Positions 7,508 to 14,908 of a stretch of 20,477 nt of DNA are shown here, in pieces. How positions within the stretch are numbered: the stretch's first letter is position 1; each line of letters starts with the position of its first letter. Source of the stretch: Propionibacteriaceae bacterium UBA5174 (GTDB lineage Bacteria; Actinomycetota; Actinomycetes; Propionibacteriales; Propionibacteriaceae). The stretch spans positions 23,445 to 43,921 of the forward strand of contig DHWU01000069.1 in the NCBI GenBank assembly GCA_002413345.1, read 5' to 3'. Position numbers and translations under genes: made by a program. The notes beneath the pieces were generated by a model, which did not search any database, was not told the origin of the DNA, and was given only the letters and a program-made list of their open reading frames with translations.

Positions 7508-7570
7508 GCACGACCGGATGTGCCGGGCCTAGATGCGTCGTGTGGGGTACAACTGCCGATATGGGACTGT

Positions 7571-7741
7571 TTATCGGTACTCACCAGGGGTCTTGTCGGC
7601 CAGATCCTGGAACTGGTTCGTCCTCAACGCCGCCCCTCTGCTTGGCGCGGAGCCGTTGCGGCCAAGCTCGCCACCCTTGCGCTGATCATCGAGGCGACCA
7701 AAGGTGGTTTCGAGCAGGATCGAACCGTCCACGGTTTGCAC
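7571..7741 (-). CDS. Possible 56-aa ORF in frame after the phosphoesterase stop
   Basis: Two codons after the phosphoesterase TAA, the same frame continues from GTG 7741 for 56 codons to TAA at 7571. The peptide reads MQTVDGSILLETTFGRLDDQ and ends DLADKTPGEYR. It has protein-like composition, but there is no Shine-Dalgarno. DGSI with its codons (GACGGTTCGATC) also occurs in the phosphoesterase tail (GADGSIID). It could be a small gene, a stop-codon-separated extension, or non-coding. It contains the right copy of the flanking repeat. The rest of the 7472-7747 gap holds only the HTH promoter and operator. Confidence 0.3.
   Translation of the reverse strand: MQTVDGSILLETTFGRLDDQRKGGELGRNGSAPSRGAALRTNQFQDLADKTPGEYR
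7656..7688 (-). repeat. Right copy of flanking repeat (reads DQRKGG on the - strand)
   Basis: The 19-base block lies at 7670-7688 and the 8-base block at 7656-7663, in the same orientation as the copy at 6550-6581 and 1107 bases away. In both copies the - strand frame gives the peptide DQRKGG, after which the copies diverge through a one-base length difference. Confidence 0.75.
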
Positions 7742-7747
7742 CGAGGC

Positions 7748-8992
7748 TTAGGCGGGCGGATCTTTGGTGATGCTGGCGGTGATGTCGATGATCGAACCGT
7801 CAGCGCCATAGGCCATGACTACGGCTTGGGAGATCTGCCCAGTTGTGATCACTGCAAAGGTGCGTTCAGACGGGGCGAGCGGGTTGTGATCAATCCAAGT
7901 GCCTTCATTCAGATAGATCTTGCCCAGCGGGAACTCCCGAAAGTCGGGAACATGGGTGTGCCCGAAAACCACGATCTCGGTCGATCCACCGCGGTCGTTC
8001 AGAAACTGGCGACCGGCTTGCTTGGCGAAATAGTTGATGTCCAGGGCGCCAGCGGCAGCTTCAGCGAAGGGGATCGGGTAACCCACCCGGTTGATCCGTT
8101 CACGCTCGCGCCAAGTGGTCTGAATCTCGCGAAACAGGGTAGGCGCTGAGATGCGACCGTCCTGAAGAACTGGGTAGAAGTCCTGCAGCGAATATCTGCC
8201 ATGCAGACCGTCGTAGTCCAAGTCAACGACCTTGTCCTCGAACCGTTCGAACGGGGTGAGCCGATGCATTTCCAGGTTGAGCACCTGGTAGTAGGCGTAG
8301 GCGCCGTACTGATCCTCATCTGACGGATCTGGGGGAGTGTCGATGAGCGGGTAGTCCTTCTTGATCGGTGGCAAACCTTGGGCCACCCAACTGGCGCCGA
8401 ACCTGGCATAGAAGTAGCCCGCCGGCAGCATGGTCTTTTCGTCCGGTGGACACAGGTCCGCATTCGTAACCGGGTCAGGGGCCGAGAATGGGTCGTAACG
8501 GTGGCCATGTTCGATCAGAATTTCCTCCCGGTCGCCACAGCGATAGGCGCCCAGCCCCTCGGCGTCACGGGCTTCGATCAGTTCGGGGATCTCGTCGGTG
8601 AGTAGCCCGAAGACCAGCGTCATGTCATGGTTGCCCGGCACGTACACCAATTTGATTCCAGACCAGGCGATTCTTTGCAGCGCGGTGATCACCACAGCGT
8701 TGTTGCGGACGACCTCCTGGTAGAACGTGTAGGCGTCACTGTGGGCTGGCACGGTCAGCGGCAGGAACCAGTCATCCAGGAAATCGCCGTTGATCACTAG
8801 CTCACTAACATCGGTGGTCACCCGAAGCCGCTGCAGAAAATCGACCAGAATTGGTCGGTTCTTCACCGTTTCGGCGAATCTGTCGTTCACGCCTAAGTGC
8901 AGGTCACTGATGACGACGATCTTGCAACGGGTGCGTTCAGCCTTCCAAAGTGGCTGAGGCTGGTTGGTGGAAGCTTGATCGGTTTCGGTCAT
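7748..8992 (-). CDS. Calcineurin-like metallophosphoesterase
   Basis: The 414-residue cytoplasmic protein carries all metal-binding blocks of the metallophosphoesterase superfamily in order: ISDLHLG (Asp30, His32), NGDFLDDW (Asp70), PGNHD (Asn121, His122), EHGHRYD (His162) and FGHTH (His345, His347). A dinuclear metal centre hydrolysing a phosphomono- or diester is expected. The spacing between the fourth and fifth blocks is long (about 180 residues) and contains an insert rich in Tyr and Asp. The first blocks resemble LpxH-like enzymes, but a lipid A substrate is implausible in this type of organism, so the substrate is unknown. The start at ATG 8992 has only a weak GAGAGG about 13 bases upstream. 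The 167 bases upstream (8993-9159) show no clear gene or promoter. Confidence 0.9.
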   Translation of the reverse strand: MTETDQASTNQPQPLWKAERTRCKIVVISDLHLGVNDRFAETVKNRPILVDFLQRLRVTTDVSELVINGDFLDDWFLPLTVPAHSDAYTFYQEVVRNNAVVITALQRIAWSGIKLVYVPGNHDMTLVFGLLTDEIPELIEARDAEGLGAYRCGDREEILIEHGHRYDPFSAPDPVTNADLCPPDEKTMLPAGYFYARFGASWVAQGLPPIKKDYPLIDTPPDPSDEDQYGAYAYYQVLNLEMHRLTPFERFEDKVVDLDYDGLHGRYSLQDFYPVLQDGRISAPTLFREIQTTWRERERINRVGYPIPFAEAAAGALDINYFAKQAGRQFLNDRGGSTEIVVFGHTHVPDFREFPLGKIYLNEGTWIDHNPLAPSERTFAVITTGQISQAVVMAYGADGSIIDITASITKDPPA

Positions 8993-9159
8993 TTGGGGGT
9001 GTCGCCTCTCTGTCGGGTTCTGGGCGCGCGGCCACGCTGCGTTACGCCTTCAAAACACCTACCGCCAAATATCGAAACACAGCATCGCCCGGCTGTCAGG
9101 AGAACGTGAGGTTAGCCACGGCCGTTTTACTGGCAGGTGCCGTCGAGGTGCTCGTGGAT

Positions 9160-9705
9160 CTACTTCTCCCGGGTGAAAACCGGACGCTGGTTCTGGCAGG
9201 TGATCAGCAACGAGATGTCTTCGCCGTCCTTGCCGGTCGGCTCAAACTCCACCTTGATCTTGTAGGCATCGCCGTCGTCATCGCGATCGACTTGGTAACC
9301 CAGATCGGGCACCGCGCTGACCAGAGAAATCCGGTTGTCGGTGCACTTTGCCGTCACCTTTCCGCCGGTGCCGGACCAACTTGCGGTGATGCTGATCGGT
9401 TGGCTGGTGCTGGTCTTAGTAGTCGCTTTGTTGGTCGCCTTGTTCGTGGCGTTCCCAGTGGTTGCCGGGCTGTCAGCGCTCGCGGATCCGCTGGGCTTTG
9501 GAGTCTCAGGGGCGAGTTCGCTCCCAGTGGTCTGGGTGCCCGCTGTGGCGATAGTGGTCTGGCCCACTTGGGTTCCGGCAGAAGAAATGACCGCCCAAGT
9601 AAGCGTGGACGCGCCAGCCACGGTAAACACCCAGATCAGGGCGATAGCGAGCGGGCGGTATTTGTGCACCAACCCATGATGGCATCGATCCCAAGAAGGC
9701 AGCAT
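9160..9705 (-). CDS. Membrane-anchored extracytoplasmic protein linked to a two-component system
   Basis: The 181-residue protein has a short N-terminus, one membrane segment (about 17-42, PLAIALIWVFTVAGASTLTW), a Thr/Ser/Ala/Pro linker with a NKAT repeat, and a C-terminal domain of about 75 residues that looks beta-rich. In that domain SITASWSGTGG, KCTDNRISLVSAVPDLGY and LLITCQNQRPVF stand out; the two cysteines may pair. I place the start at ATG 9705, where GGAGG lies 7 bases upstream; the frame stays open upstream but that part is antisense to the response regulator. It diverges from the regulator-kinase pair with only 16 bases between the start codons, so it is probably its target or accessory sensor. 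No enzymatic motif is visible. Confidence 0.78.
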   Translation of the reverse strand: MLPSWDRCHHGLVHKYRPLAIALIWVFTVAGASTLTWAVISSAGTQVGQTTIATAGTQTTGSELAPETPKPSGSASADSPATTGNATNKATNKATTKTSTSQPISITASWSGTGGKVTAKCTDNRISLVSAVPDLGYQVDRDDDGDAYKIKVEFEPTGKDGEDISLLITCQNQRPVFTREK

Positions 9706-9709
9706 CCAG

Positions 9710-9715
9710 TAACCT
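9710..9715 (+). promoter_or_regulatory. Candidate leaderless -10 box (TAACCT) of the response regulator
   Basis: TAACCT sits 6 bases before the ATG at 9722, the leaderless arrangement. It overlaps the GGAGG Shine-Dalgarno of the divergent gene, read on the other strand. No -35 hexamer is obvious. Confidence 0.42.
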
Positions 9716-9721
9716 CCAGAC

Positions 9722-10414
9722 ATGACTCGCGTCCTGGTGATCGAAGACGATCCCGCCATTGGCCGGCTGCTGCAACGCAGCCTGGCTGATCGTGGTGATG
9801 TCGTTACCGTGGTCACCGATGGGGCGTCCGGGCTGGCCACGGCGTTGCAGGAACTGCCCGAAGTGGTGCTGCTTGATCTTGGCCTGCCCGATCTCAGTGG
9901 TCTGGAAGTACTCACCATGCTGCGCTCGGTCAGTCAGGTGCCGGTGATCGTGGTCACTGCCCAAGACGACGATCGGACGGTGGTCAAAGCGCTCGATTCA
10001 GGTGCTGATGACTACTTAGTGAAGCCCTTTGGTGGTGAGCAGCTGGCGGCTCGGATTCGAGCGGTGCTGCGTCGGGTAGCCGCCGCTGAGGCCGCTGATG
10101 CGGTGATCCAGGTCGCCGAGCTACAAATCGATCCGATCACCCGGCGGGTGAGTTTGGCCGACCATCAACTGGAGCTATCGCGAAAAGAATTCGACCTGTT
10201 ATGGCTTTTGGCTAGCCGGGTGGGTGAAGTGGTCACTAAGCGTGACCTGCTGGCCGGGGTGTGGGGCCAGCCATTCGGGGGAGCTGATCGCACGGTGGAC
10301 GTGCACCTGAGCTGGTTGCGCCGAAAGCTCGGCGAGACCGCCGCCGAACCCCGCTTCTTGGAGACCGTCCGCGGGGTCGGGGTGCGCCTGGTTGACCCGG
10401 GCGCGGCGAACTAA
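9722..10414 (+). CDS. OmpR/PhoB-family response regulator
   Basis: The 230-residue protein has a receiver domain (1-120) with the acidic pocket Glu8-Asp9-Asp10, phospho-acceptor Asp52 (LLDLGLPD), Thr79 and Lys101 (YLVKPFGG). A winged-helix DNA-binding domain follows (about 130-228) with LSRKEFDLLWLLA and the typical ending RTVDVHLSWLRRKLGE...VRGVGVRL. All residues needed for phosphorylation are present. Its stop overlaps the start of the sensor kinase gene by one base (TAATG), so the pair is translated together. No Shine-Dalgarno is visible before the ATG, which fits a leaderless mRNA. The signal and regulon are unknown; the divergent anchored protein is the best target candidate. Confidence 0.95.
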   Translation: MTRVLVIEDDPAIGRLLQRSLADRGDVVTVVTDGASGLATALQELPEVVLLDLGLPDLSGLEVLTMLRSVSQVPVIVVTAQDDDRTVVKALDSGADDYLVKPFGGEQLAARIRAVLRRVAAAEAADAVIQVAELQIDPITRRVSLADHQLELSRKEFDLLWLLASRVGEVVTKRDLLAGVWGQPFGGADRTVDVHLSWLRRKLGETAAEPRFLETVRGVGVRLVDPGAAN

Positions 10415-11685
10415 TGCGGCGCCAAGTCAGCGTCCTAGTCGCGGTGATCGCCACCGCCATCGTGGCCTCTTTTGTGATCCCACTACTGCTGTTGGTTCGC
10501 ACGCTTGCCGAAGACCGGGGGATGGCCGCGGCCAGTCAACAGGCCAACACAGTGGCGGTCTTGGTCTCCAGCCTGCACGATGATCCGCGGCTGGCCGAGG
10601 TGCTGCAGCCGAGCCTGGAGCGATCGGCTGCGCAAACCAGCGTCGTGCTGCCTGATGGCACCGTGTTGGGCGCGGCCTGGCCAGGCACCGCCAACGATGC
10701 CTCTTTCCAGCAGGCAAAGCTTGGTCAGGCCTTCTCGGTGCGCGATGCCTCCGGCGGCCAGGTGTATGTGCCGGTGCTGGTTGGGCAAGACGTCGTGGTG
10801 GTGCGCGCCACAATGACCGCCGCTCAACTATCCGCTGGCGTACCGCTGGCGTGGGGCAGCATCATCGCCTTGGGGGTGCTGATGAGCGTGGTTGCGGTGC
10901 TGGTCGCCGCCCAAGCTGGACGCGGAGTCAGCCGTCCGCTGCTGGCCGTGGCCGATACTGCCCACCGACTGCGCGAAGGTGATCTGGACGCCCGGGCGCC
11001 ACTGGCCGGACCAGCCGAGACTGTCGAATTGGGTTCGGCGCTCAATGGCCTGGCGGATCGGATTGAAGAGTTGTTGGCCGCTGAACGGGACAATGTTGGC
11101 AGCCTGGCCCACCGGCTACGCACCCCAGTGACTGCGCTGCGGTTGGAATCTGAGCAGGTCAGTGATGACCAACTGCGGGCGAATCTGGCCGAGTCGGTGA
11201 CTTCGCTGCAGAACGTGATTGATGAAGTGGTGCGCAGCGCTCGGCGTCCCTTGCGCGAGGGGCTGCCGGGAGTCTGCGACGCGGTGGCGGTGGTTGCGGC
11301 CCGGGTCGACTATTGGCGTCCCTTGGCCGAAGACACCGACCGCGAAATCACGGTGGAGCTACCCGCGGCAAGGCTTCGGGTTGGGCTGAGCGCGTTGGAG
11401 CTTGGCGATGTGATCGACATCTGCTTGGACAACATCTTCGCCCACACCGAAGATGGCACTGGTTTTGGCCTGCGGCTGACTCAAAGCGGTGGACAGGCCA
11501 ACTTGGAGATCTTCGACGACGGCCCGGGTTTCGCTACTGAACGTAAAGCCCGACCTGGCACCTCAGGCATGGGACTGCGGATCGCCAGGCGATTGGTGGA
11601 GCGGGCCCGCGGCAAGCTGATGCTGTCGCCAGCTGAGACTGCTGGTGCCACAGTGCGGATCGAATTGGGGATCCTGCCGGGCTGA
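10414..11685 (+). CDS. Two-component sensor histidine kinase
   Basis: The 423-residue kinase has a membrane helix at 6-28, an extracellular sensor of about 110 residues, a second helix (about 146-168) and a HAMP linker (about 170-222). The dimerisation domain has phospho-acceptor His233 in SLAHRLRTPVTALRLE, the HRLRTP variant common in actinobacterial kinases. The ATPase domain has an N box (DICLDN, Asn340), G1 (DDGPGF, 368-373) and G2 (GTSGMGL, 382-388). It is complete and expected to phosphorylate the regulator encoded just upstream, with which it overlaps by one base. The sensed signal cannot be told from the sensor region, which lacks a recognisable PAS or similar fold. Confidence 0.94.
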   Translation: MRRQVSVLVAVIATAIVASFVIPLLLLVRTLAEDRGMAAASQQANTVAVLVSSLHDDPRLAEVLQPSLERSAAQTSVVLPDGTVLGAAWPGTANDASFQQAKLGQAFSVRDASGGQVYVPVLVGQDVVVVRATMTAAQLSAGVPLAWGSIIALGVLMSVVAVLVAAQAGRGVSRPLLAVADTAHRLREGDLDARAPLAGPAETVELGSALNGLADRIEELLAAERDNVGSLAHRLRTPVTALRLESEQVSDDQLRANLAESVTSLQNVIDEVVRSARRPLREGLPGVCDAVAVVAARVDYWRPLAEDTDREITVELPAARLRVGLSALELGDVIDICLDNIFAHTEDGTGFGLRLTQSGGQANLEIFDDGPGFATERKARPGTSGMGLRIARRLVERARGKLMLSPAETAGATVRIELGILPG

Positions 11686-11740
11686 GTGCGGCCAGCCTTG
11701 GCAGAGCGAACAACTGCTCAGTCTGGGTCTGGCGAAATCC

Positions 11741-11769
11741 TGGCGAGCTTCCAGCCGAGGTGTTAGCGT
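11741..11769 (+). promoter_or_regulatory. Candidate promoter of the PTS gene
   Basis: An extended -10, TG-T-TAGCGT (hexamer 11764-11769), lies with a poor -35 (TGGCGA, 11741-11746) 17 bases upstream. Transcription would start near 11776, about 15 bases before the RAT element, which suits an antitermination leader. Confidence 0.35.
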
Positions 11770-11790
11770 CTTGTCTCGAAAGAACCTTTC

Positions 11791-11822
11791 AGGATTGTTA
11801 CCCGCAGCCCGGGTTAAAGCCT
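11791..11822 (+). promoter_or_regulatory. Ribonucleic antiterminator (RAT) for a BglG/LicT-type regulator
   Basis: The segment begins AGGATTGTTAC, matching the conserved 5' half of bgl/sac/lic RAT elements (GGATTGTTAC). A small hairpin follows (ACCCG / CGGGT), then TAAAGCCT, close to the conserved AAAACC 3' half. Its 3' end overlaps the first arm of the terminator at 11818, so binding of a dephosphorylated antiterminator protein would prevent that terminator from folding. The antiterminator gene is not in this window. Confidence 0.85.
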
Positions 11823-11854
11823 GGGACGCATCAGCCGCGTCTCGGGCTTTTTTT
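11818..11854 (+). terminator. Intrinsic terminator in the PTS leader
   Basis: AGCCTGGGACGC (11818-11829) pairs with GCGTCTCGGGCT (11837-11848) as a 12-bp stem with two G.U pairs and a 7-base loop, directly followed by seven Ts. It lies in the untranslated leader, mutually exclusive with the RAT, and should stop transcription when the sugar is absent. Confidence 0.88.
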
Positions 11855-11892
11855 GTTGCACTGGGAGTGGGCCAGACAGACAAGGAATGACG

Positions 11893-13977
11893 ATGGAGTC
11901 AACCAGCAAGAAAGACGCTGCCGCCCAAATAGTGGCCAAAGTTGGCGGCGCTGAAAACATCTTGAACCTCACTCACTGCGCCACTCGGCTGCGCTTCGAA
12001 CTCAAAGATGCGTCGAAGGTAGACCAGGCCGCTGTGGATGCAATCCCGGCAGTACTTGGCGTAGTACCCCAAGCCGGCGACCGATTGCAGGTGGTCATCG
12101 GCGGGGCGGTTGAAAGTATCTTCACCCAGATCATGAACCTGCCCGAGATGGCCGGCGTGGGCAAGGGCCTTTCTGATGCTGACGTGAAGGCGGCAGAGCG
12201 GGCCAAAGGTCGAGGCAAAGTGGCCTGGCTGGACGCCTTCTTCGAATACCTGTCGAACTCGTTCCGGCCACTGTTGGGAGTGTTGCTGGGCGCCTCGTTG
12301 ATTATTGCTTTCACCGCGGTCCTCGATGCCTTGCATATCGTCGATTTCCGGGCAGTGGACAAGCCTGCCTCGTGGGTGTTCGTCGATGCCATGTGGCGTT
12401 CGGTGTTCTACTTCCTGCCGATCATGGTGGCCTACAACGCGGCTAAGGCACTCAAGATCGATCCGTGGGTTGGCGCCACCGTCATGGGGGCGGTCATGAC
12501 GCCCAACTTCATCAGCCTGTCGGCAAAGACTTACGTGGAAACCACGAAGGGCAGCGGGCTGTATCAGCAGGTTCAAGGCTTCGCCGACACGGTTTGCACC
12601 ACCAACCCGACCTTGGGGACCGACTCCTGCGTGGCCAATATCTTCGGTTTCGGGATGCAACTCAACGACTACGGCGGACAGGTATTTGTGCCGCTGATCA
12701 TGGTCGCGATGCTGGCAGTGGTTTACAAGTTCCTCACCAAGATCTTCCCCGAGAACATTCAGATGGTCTTCGTCCCGTTCCTGTCGATGGTGATCATGAT
12801 CCCGGTGACGGCCTTCTTGGTTGGCCCGCTAGGCATCTGGGCAGGCACCACCTTGGGTACTGGCTTGGCTTGGTTGAATGGGAATGCCCCGATCGTCTTT
12901 GCAATCATCATTCCGCTGATCTACCCCTTCCTGGTTCCGCTGGGGCTGCACTGGCCGTTGAACGCCCTGATGCTGGCCAACATCAGCAGTGCCGCCACCG
13001 GGCACATGGACTTCATTCAAGGCCCTATGGGTTCGTGGAACTTCGCCTGCTTCGGTGCCACTGCTGGTGTCTTGGTGATTGCGATTCGCAGCCGAAATGT
13101 GGAAATGCGTGAGGTTGCCAGCGGGGCGCTGGCCGCAGGTCTGCTAGGCGGGATCTCTGAGCCGTCCCTCTACGGCATCCACCTGCGTTATAAGCGGATC
13201 TACCCGCGGATGCTCGTGGGCTGTCTGGTCGGTGGTTTGATCACGGGGCTGCTGGGTGGAGTCAAGACTGGCACTTTCGCCTTCACTTCTTTGTTGACGA
13301 TTCCGGTCTTCAGCCCGATGCCGGTCTACGTGCTGTCAATCGGGGCGGCCTTCATCACCGCGATGACATTGGTGATCATCTCCGATTACCGCACCCCTGA
13401 GCAGAAGGCCGAAGAGGACGCCCAGCGCGCGCAGGCTGAGGCTGATTTGGCTCTAGAAACCAACGGCGGTGCGGTTGCTGGTTCAACCGGAGGTACCGCG
13501 ACGGCCACTCTGGTGGCCACCAAGGTGGTCATCGCTCCAGTCGCAGGCAAGGTCGTGGCGTTGGCCCAGGTCAACGACAAGGTGTTTGCTGCCAAGACCC
13601 TCGGTGATGGGGTGGGCATCATCCCGACTAACTCACGCATCGTCGCCCCGGTCTCGGGCACCTTGCTGACAGTTCCTGACACCGGACACGCCTTCGGCAT
13701 CAAGACCGATGACGGGGTGGAGGTACTGGTGCATATCGGCATCGACACCGTCCAGTTGGCAGGCAAAGGATTCACTGTGGCGGTGGCGGTGGCCGCGGAT
13801 CAGCGAGTTGAAGCCGGCGATTTGCTGGTCGAGGCTGACTTCGATCAGATCAAGGCCGCTGGCTATGACCCGACCACGATCGTGGTGGTGACTAACACGA
13901 TGTCGCTGGCCAAAGTGGCCCCTCGCGAGCTCGTCGAGGTGAGCAGCGGCGACCCGATCATTGATGTCACTGCTTGA
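11893..13977 (+). CDS. PTS beta-glucoside-type transporter, fused EIIBCA
   Basis: This permease imports a sugar, probably a beta-glucoside, while phosphorylating it at the expense of HPr-phosphate. It has the family's B-C-A order. The EIIB domain (about 1-85) has phospho-acceptor Cys29 in THCATRLRF. The EIIC membrane domain (about 110-510) includes the conserved GISEPSLYGIHL motif. After an Ala/Glu-rich linker, the EIIA domain (about 540-690) has APVAGKVVAL and the active-site histidine in VLVHIGIDTV. ATG 11893 is preferred over ATG 11887 because AAGGA (11882-11886) is correctly spaced only for the former. The RAT/terminator leader shows control by a BglG-type protein, a known arrangement for beta-glucoside and sucrose systems. 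No phospho-beta-glucosidase gene is adjacent, so the substrate is not certain. Confidence 0.93.
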   Translation: MESTSKKDAAAQIVAKVGGAENILNLTHCATRLRFELKDASKVDQAAVDAIPAVLGVVPQAGDRLQVVIGGAVESIFTQIMNLPEMAGVGKGLSDADVKAAERAKGRGKVAWLDAFFEYLSNSFRPLLGVLLGASLIIAFTAVLDALHIVDFRAVDKPASWVFVDAMWRSVFYFLPIMVAYNAAKALKIDPWVGATVMGAVMTPNFISLSAKTYVETTKGSGLYQQVQGFADTVCTTNPTLGTDSCVANIFGFGMQLNDYGGQVFVPLIMVAMLAVVYKFLTKIFPENIQMVFVPFLSMVIMIPVTAFLVGPLGIWAGTTLGTGLAWLNGNAPIVFAIIIPLIYPFLVPLGLHWPLNALMLANISSAATGHMDFIQGPMGSWNFACFGATAGVLVIAIRSRNVEMREVASGALAAGLLGGISEPSLYGIHLRYKRIYPRMLVGCLVGGLITGLLGGVKTGTFAFTSLLTIPVFSPMPVYVLSIGAAFITAMTLVIISDYRTPEQKAEEDAQRAQAEADLALETNGGAVAGSTGGTATATLVATKVVIAPVAGKVVALAQVNDKVFAAKTLGDGVGIIPTNSRIVAPVSGTLLTVPDTGHAFGIKTDDGVEVLVHIGIDTVQLAGKGFTVAVAVAADQRVEAGDLLVEADFDQIKAAGYDPTTIVVVTNTMSLAKVAPRELVEVSSGDPIIDVTA

Positions 13978-13991
13978 TTAGGTGAAGTTGT

Positions 13992-14036
13992 CTGGCTGGT
14001 CCGGGGGCTGAAGATCGAGGCCTCGGGATCAGCCAG
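13992..14036 (+). terminator. Hairpin after the PTS gene
   Basis: CTGGCTG (13992-13998) pairs perfectly with CAGCCAG (14030-14036), enclosing the internal palindrome CGAGGCCTCG. There is no T-run, so termination is plausible but not certain. Confidence 0.4.
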
Positions 14037-14089
14037 TCGCTTGGCTAGGCGACAAGCCAGCCGGAATCGTTGGGTTCGGCGGCCCTGGC

Positions 14090-14095
14090 TAGGCT
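14090..14095 (+). promoter_or_regulatory. Candidate leaderless -10 box (TAGGCT) of the YdcF-like gene
   Basis: TAGGCT ends 7 bases before the ATG at 14103 and no Shine-Dalgarno precedes that ATG. The same hexamer is used before the MFS operon at 17101. A TTGGGT upstream is too close (14 bases) to be a good -35. Confidence 0.4.
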
Positions 14096-14102
14096 CTCTG
14101 GC

Positions 14103-14864
14103 ATGGATCGATCAGCAGCGTCACGGACGCGGGGTTGGCTGCTGGCCGTGCGCGGACTACTAATCGCTGCTGGCGCATTGTTGAGCGCTAATGCCATCTG
14201 GCTAGCTCTAACCGCCAATCTCACCATTGGTGCTGCAGCCACGGCAATCCTCGGGATCGGTTTGGTGGCCTGGGGCAGTTGGCTGCCCAAAGTCTCGCCA
14301 GCGGTTTCCCTTGCGGCGGTGGTGGTACTCGTCGCGGTCCTGGGTCTGTCGGTCTTCTTGGCAGTAGCCGGCAGCGTTTCGAATGCTCGTTACGACGAGG
14401 ACGCAGTGATCGTGCTGGGTGCGGCCGTGCATGGCAGGGAAATGTCACGAACTCTGACCGGACGGATGGATTCAGCCCTGGCCTACCACCAGCGCAATCC
14501 GCGAGCGTTGATCGTGGTGTCGGGAGGTCAGGGGCCGCAGGAAGATCTGGCCGAGGCCGTTGCGATGCGGCAATACCTGCTTGATCATCAGGTGCCAGAT
14601 TCGTTGATTGTGGTGGACGACCAGGCCACGTCCACGGAGGAAAACTTCGCCAACTCTCGGGCACTGCTCGATTCGCGACTTGCACCTGGCTACCGGGTCG
14701 CGTTCATCACCGACGAGTTTCATGTGTATCGCGCCTCTCGAGATGCGGCTGCCGCCGGGTTCAACGCCACCCACTTGAGTCGAAGCAGCGCCTGGTACTT
14801 CTGGCCGACCAACTACCTTCGCGAAGACCTGATGGTGATCAGGCTCTGGCTAACCGGTTCTTGA
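14103..14864 (+). CDS. YdcF/SanA-like DUF218 membrane protein
   Basis: The 253-residue protein has three N-terminal membrane helices (about residues 10-95) followed by a DUF218 domain. That domain shows AVIVLGAAVHG at its first strand, the conserved VSGGQGPQEDLAEAVAMRQYL block, TSTEENFANSRALL and a late FITDEFHVYRA histidine. DUF218 proteins (ElyC, SanA, YdcF) have been linked to envelope integrity and peptidoglycan precursor metabolism, but the reaction is unsettled. The start is ATG 14103, supported by the leaderless promoter pattern; an in-frame TTG at 14070 is less likely. It is followed after 44 bases by the LssY_C gene on the same strand, suggesting co-transcription. Confidence 0.87.
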   Translation: MDRSAASRTRGWLLAVRGLLIAAGALLSANAIWLALTANLTIGAAATAILGIGLVAWGSWLPKVSPAVSLAAVVVLVAVLGLSVFLAVAGSVSNARYDEDAVIVLGAAVHGREMSRTLTGRMDSALAYHQRNPRALIVVSGGQGPQEDLAEAVAMRQYLLDHQVPDSLIVVDDQATSTEENFANSRALLDSRLAPGYRVAFITDEFHVYRASRDAAAAGFNATHLSRSSAWYFWPTNYLREDLMVIRLWLTGS

Positions 14865-14908
14865 GGGGTTCGCCCACCTGGGCCCAACTGGACGGGCAGG
14901 ATGGGGTT

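Noticed and set aside
7716..7735. GGTTTCGA...TCGAACC resembling a tRNA T-arm
   Set aside because: No acceptor stem, D-arm or anticodon arm can be folded around it; it is a short hairpin only.
7520..8149. + strand open frame of 209 codons
   Set aside because: Two thirds of it is antisense to the clear phosphoesterase gene, and the remainder has no recognisable domain.
8950..9789. + strand open frame of 279 codons across the phosphoesterase/anchored-protein gap
   Set aside because: Mostly antisense to two supported genes; Arg/Gly-rich composition.
9706..9918. 71-codon N-terminal extension of the anchored protein
   Set aside because: It is antisense to the response regulator, Ser/Arg-rich, and the ATG at 9705 has a well-placed GGAGG.
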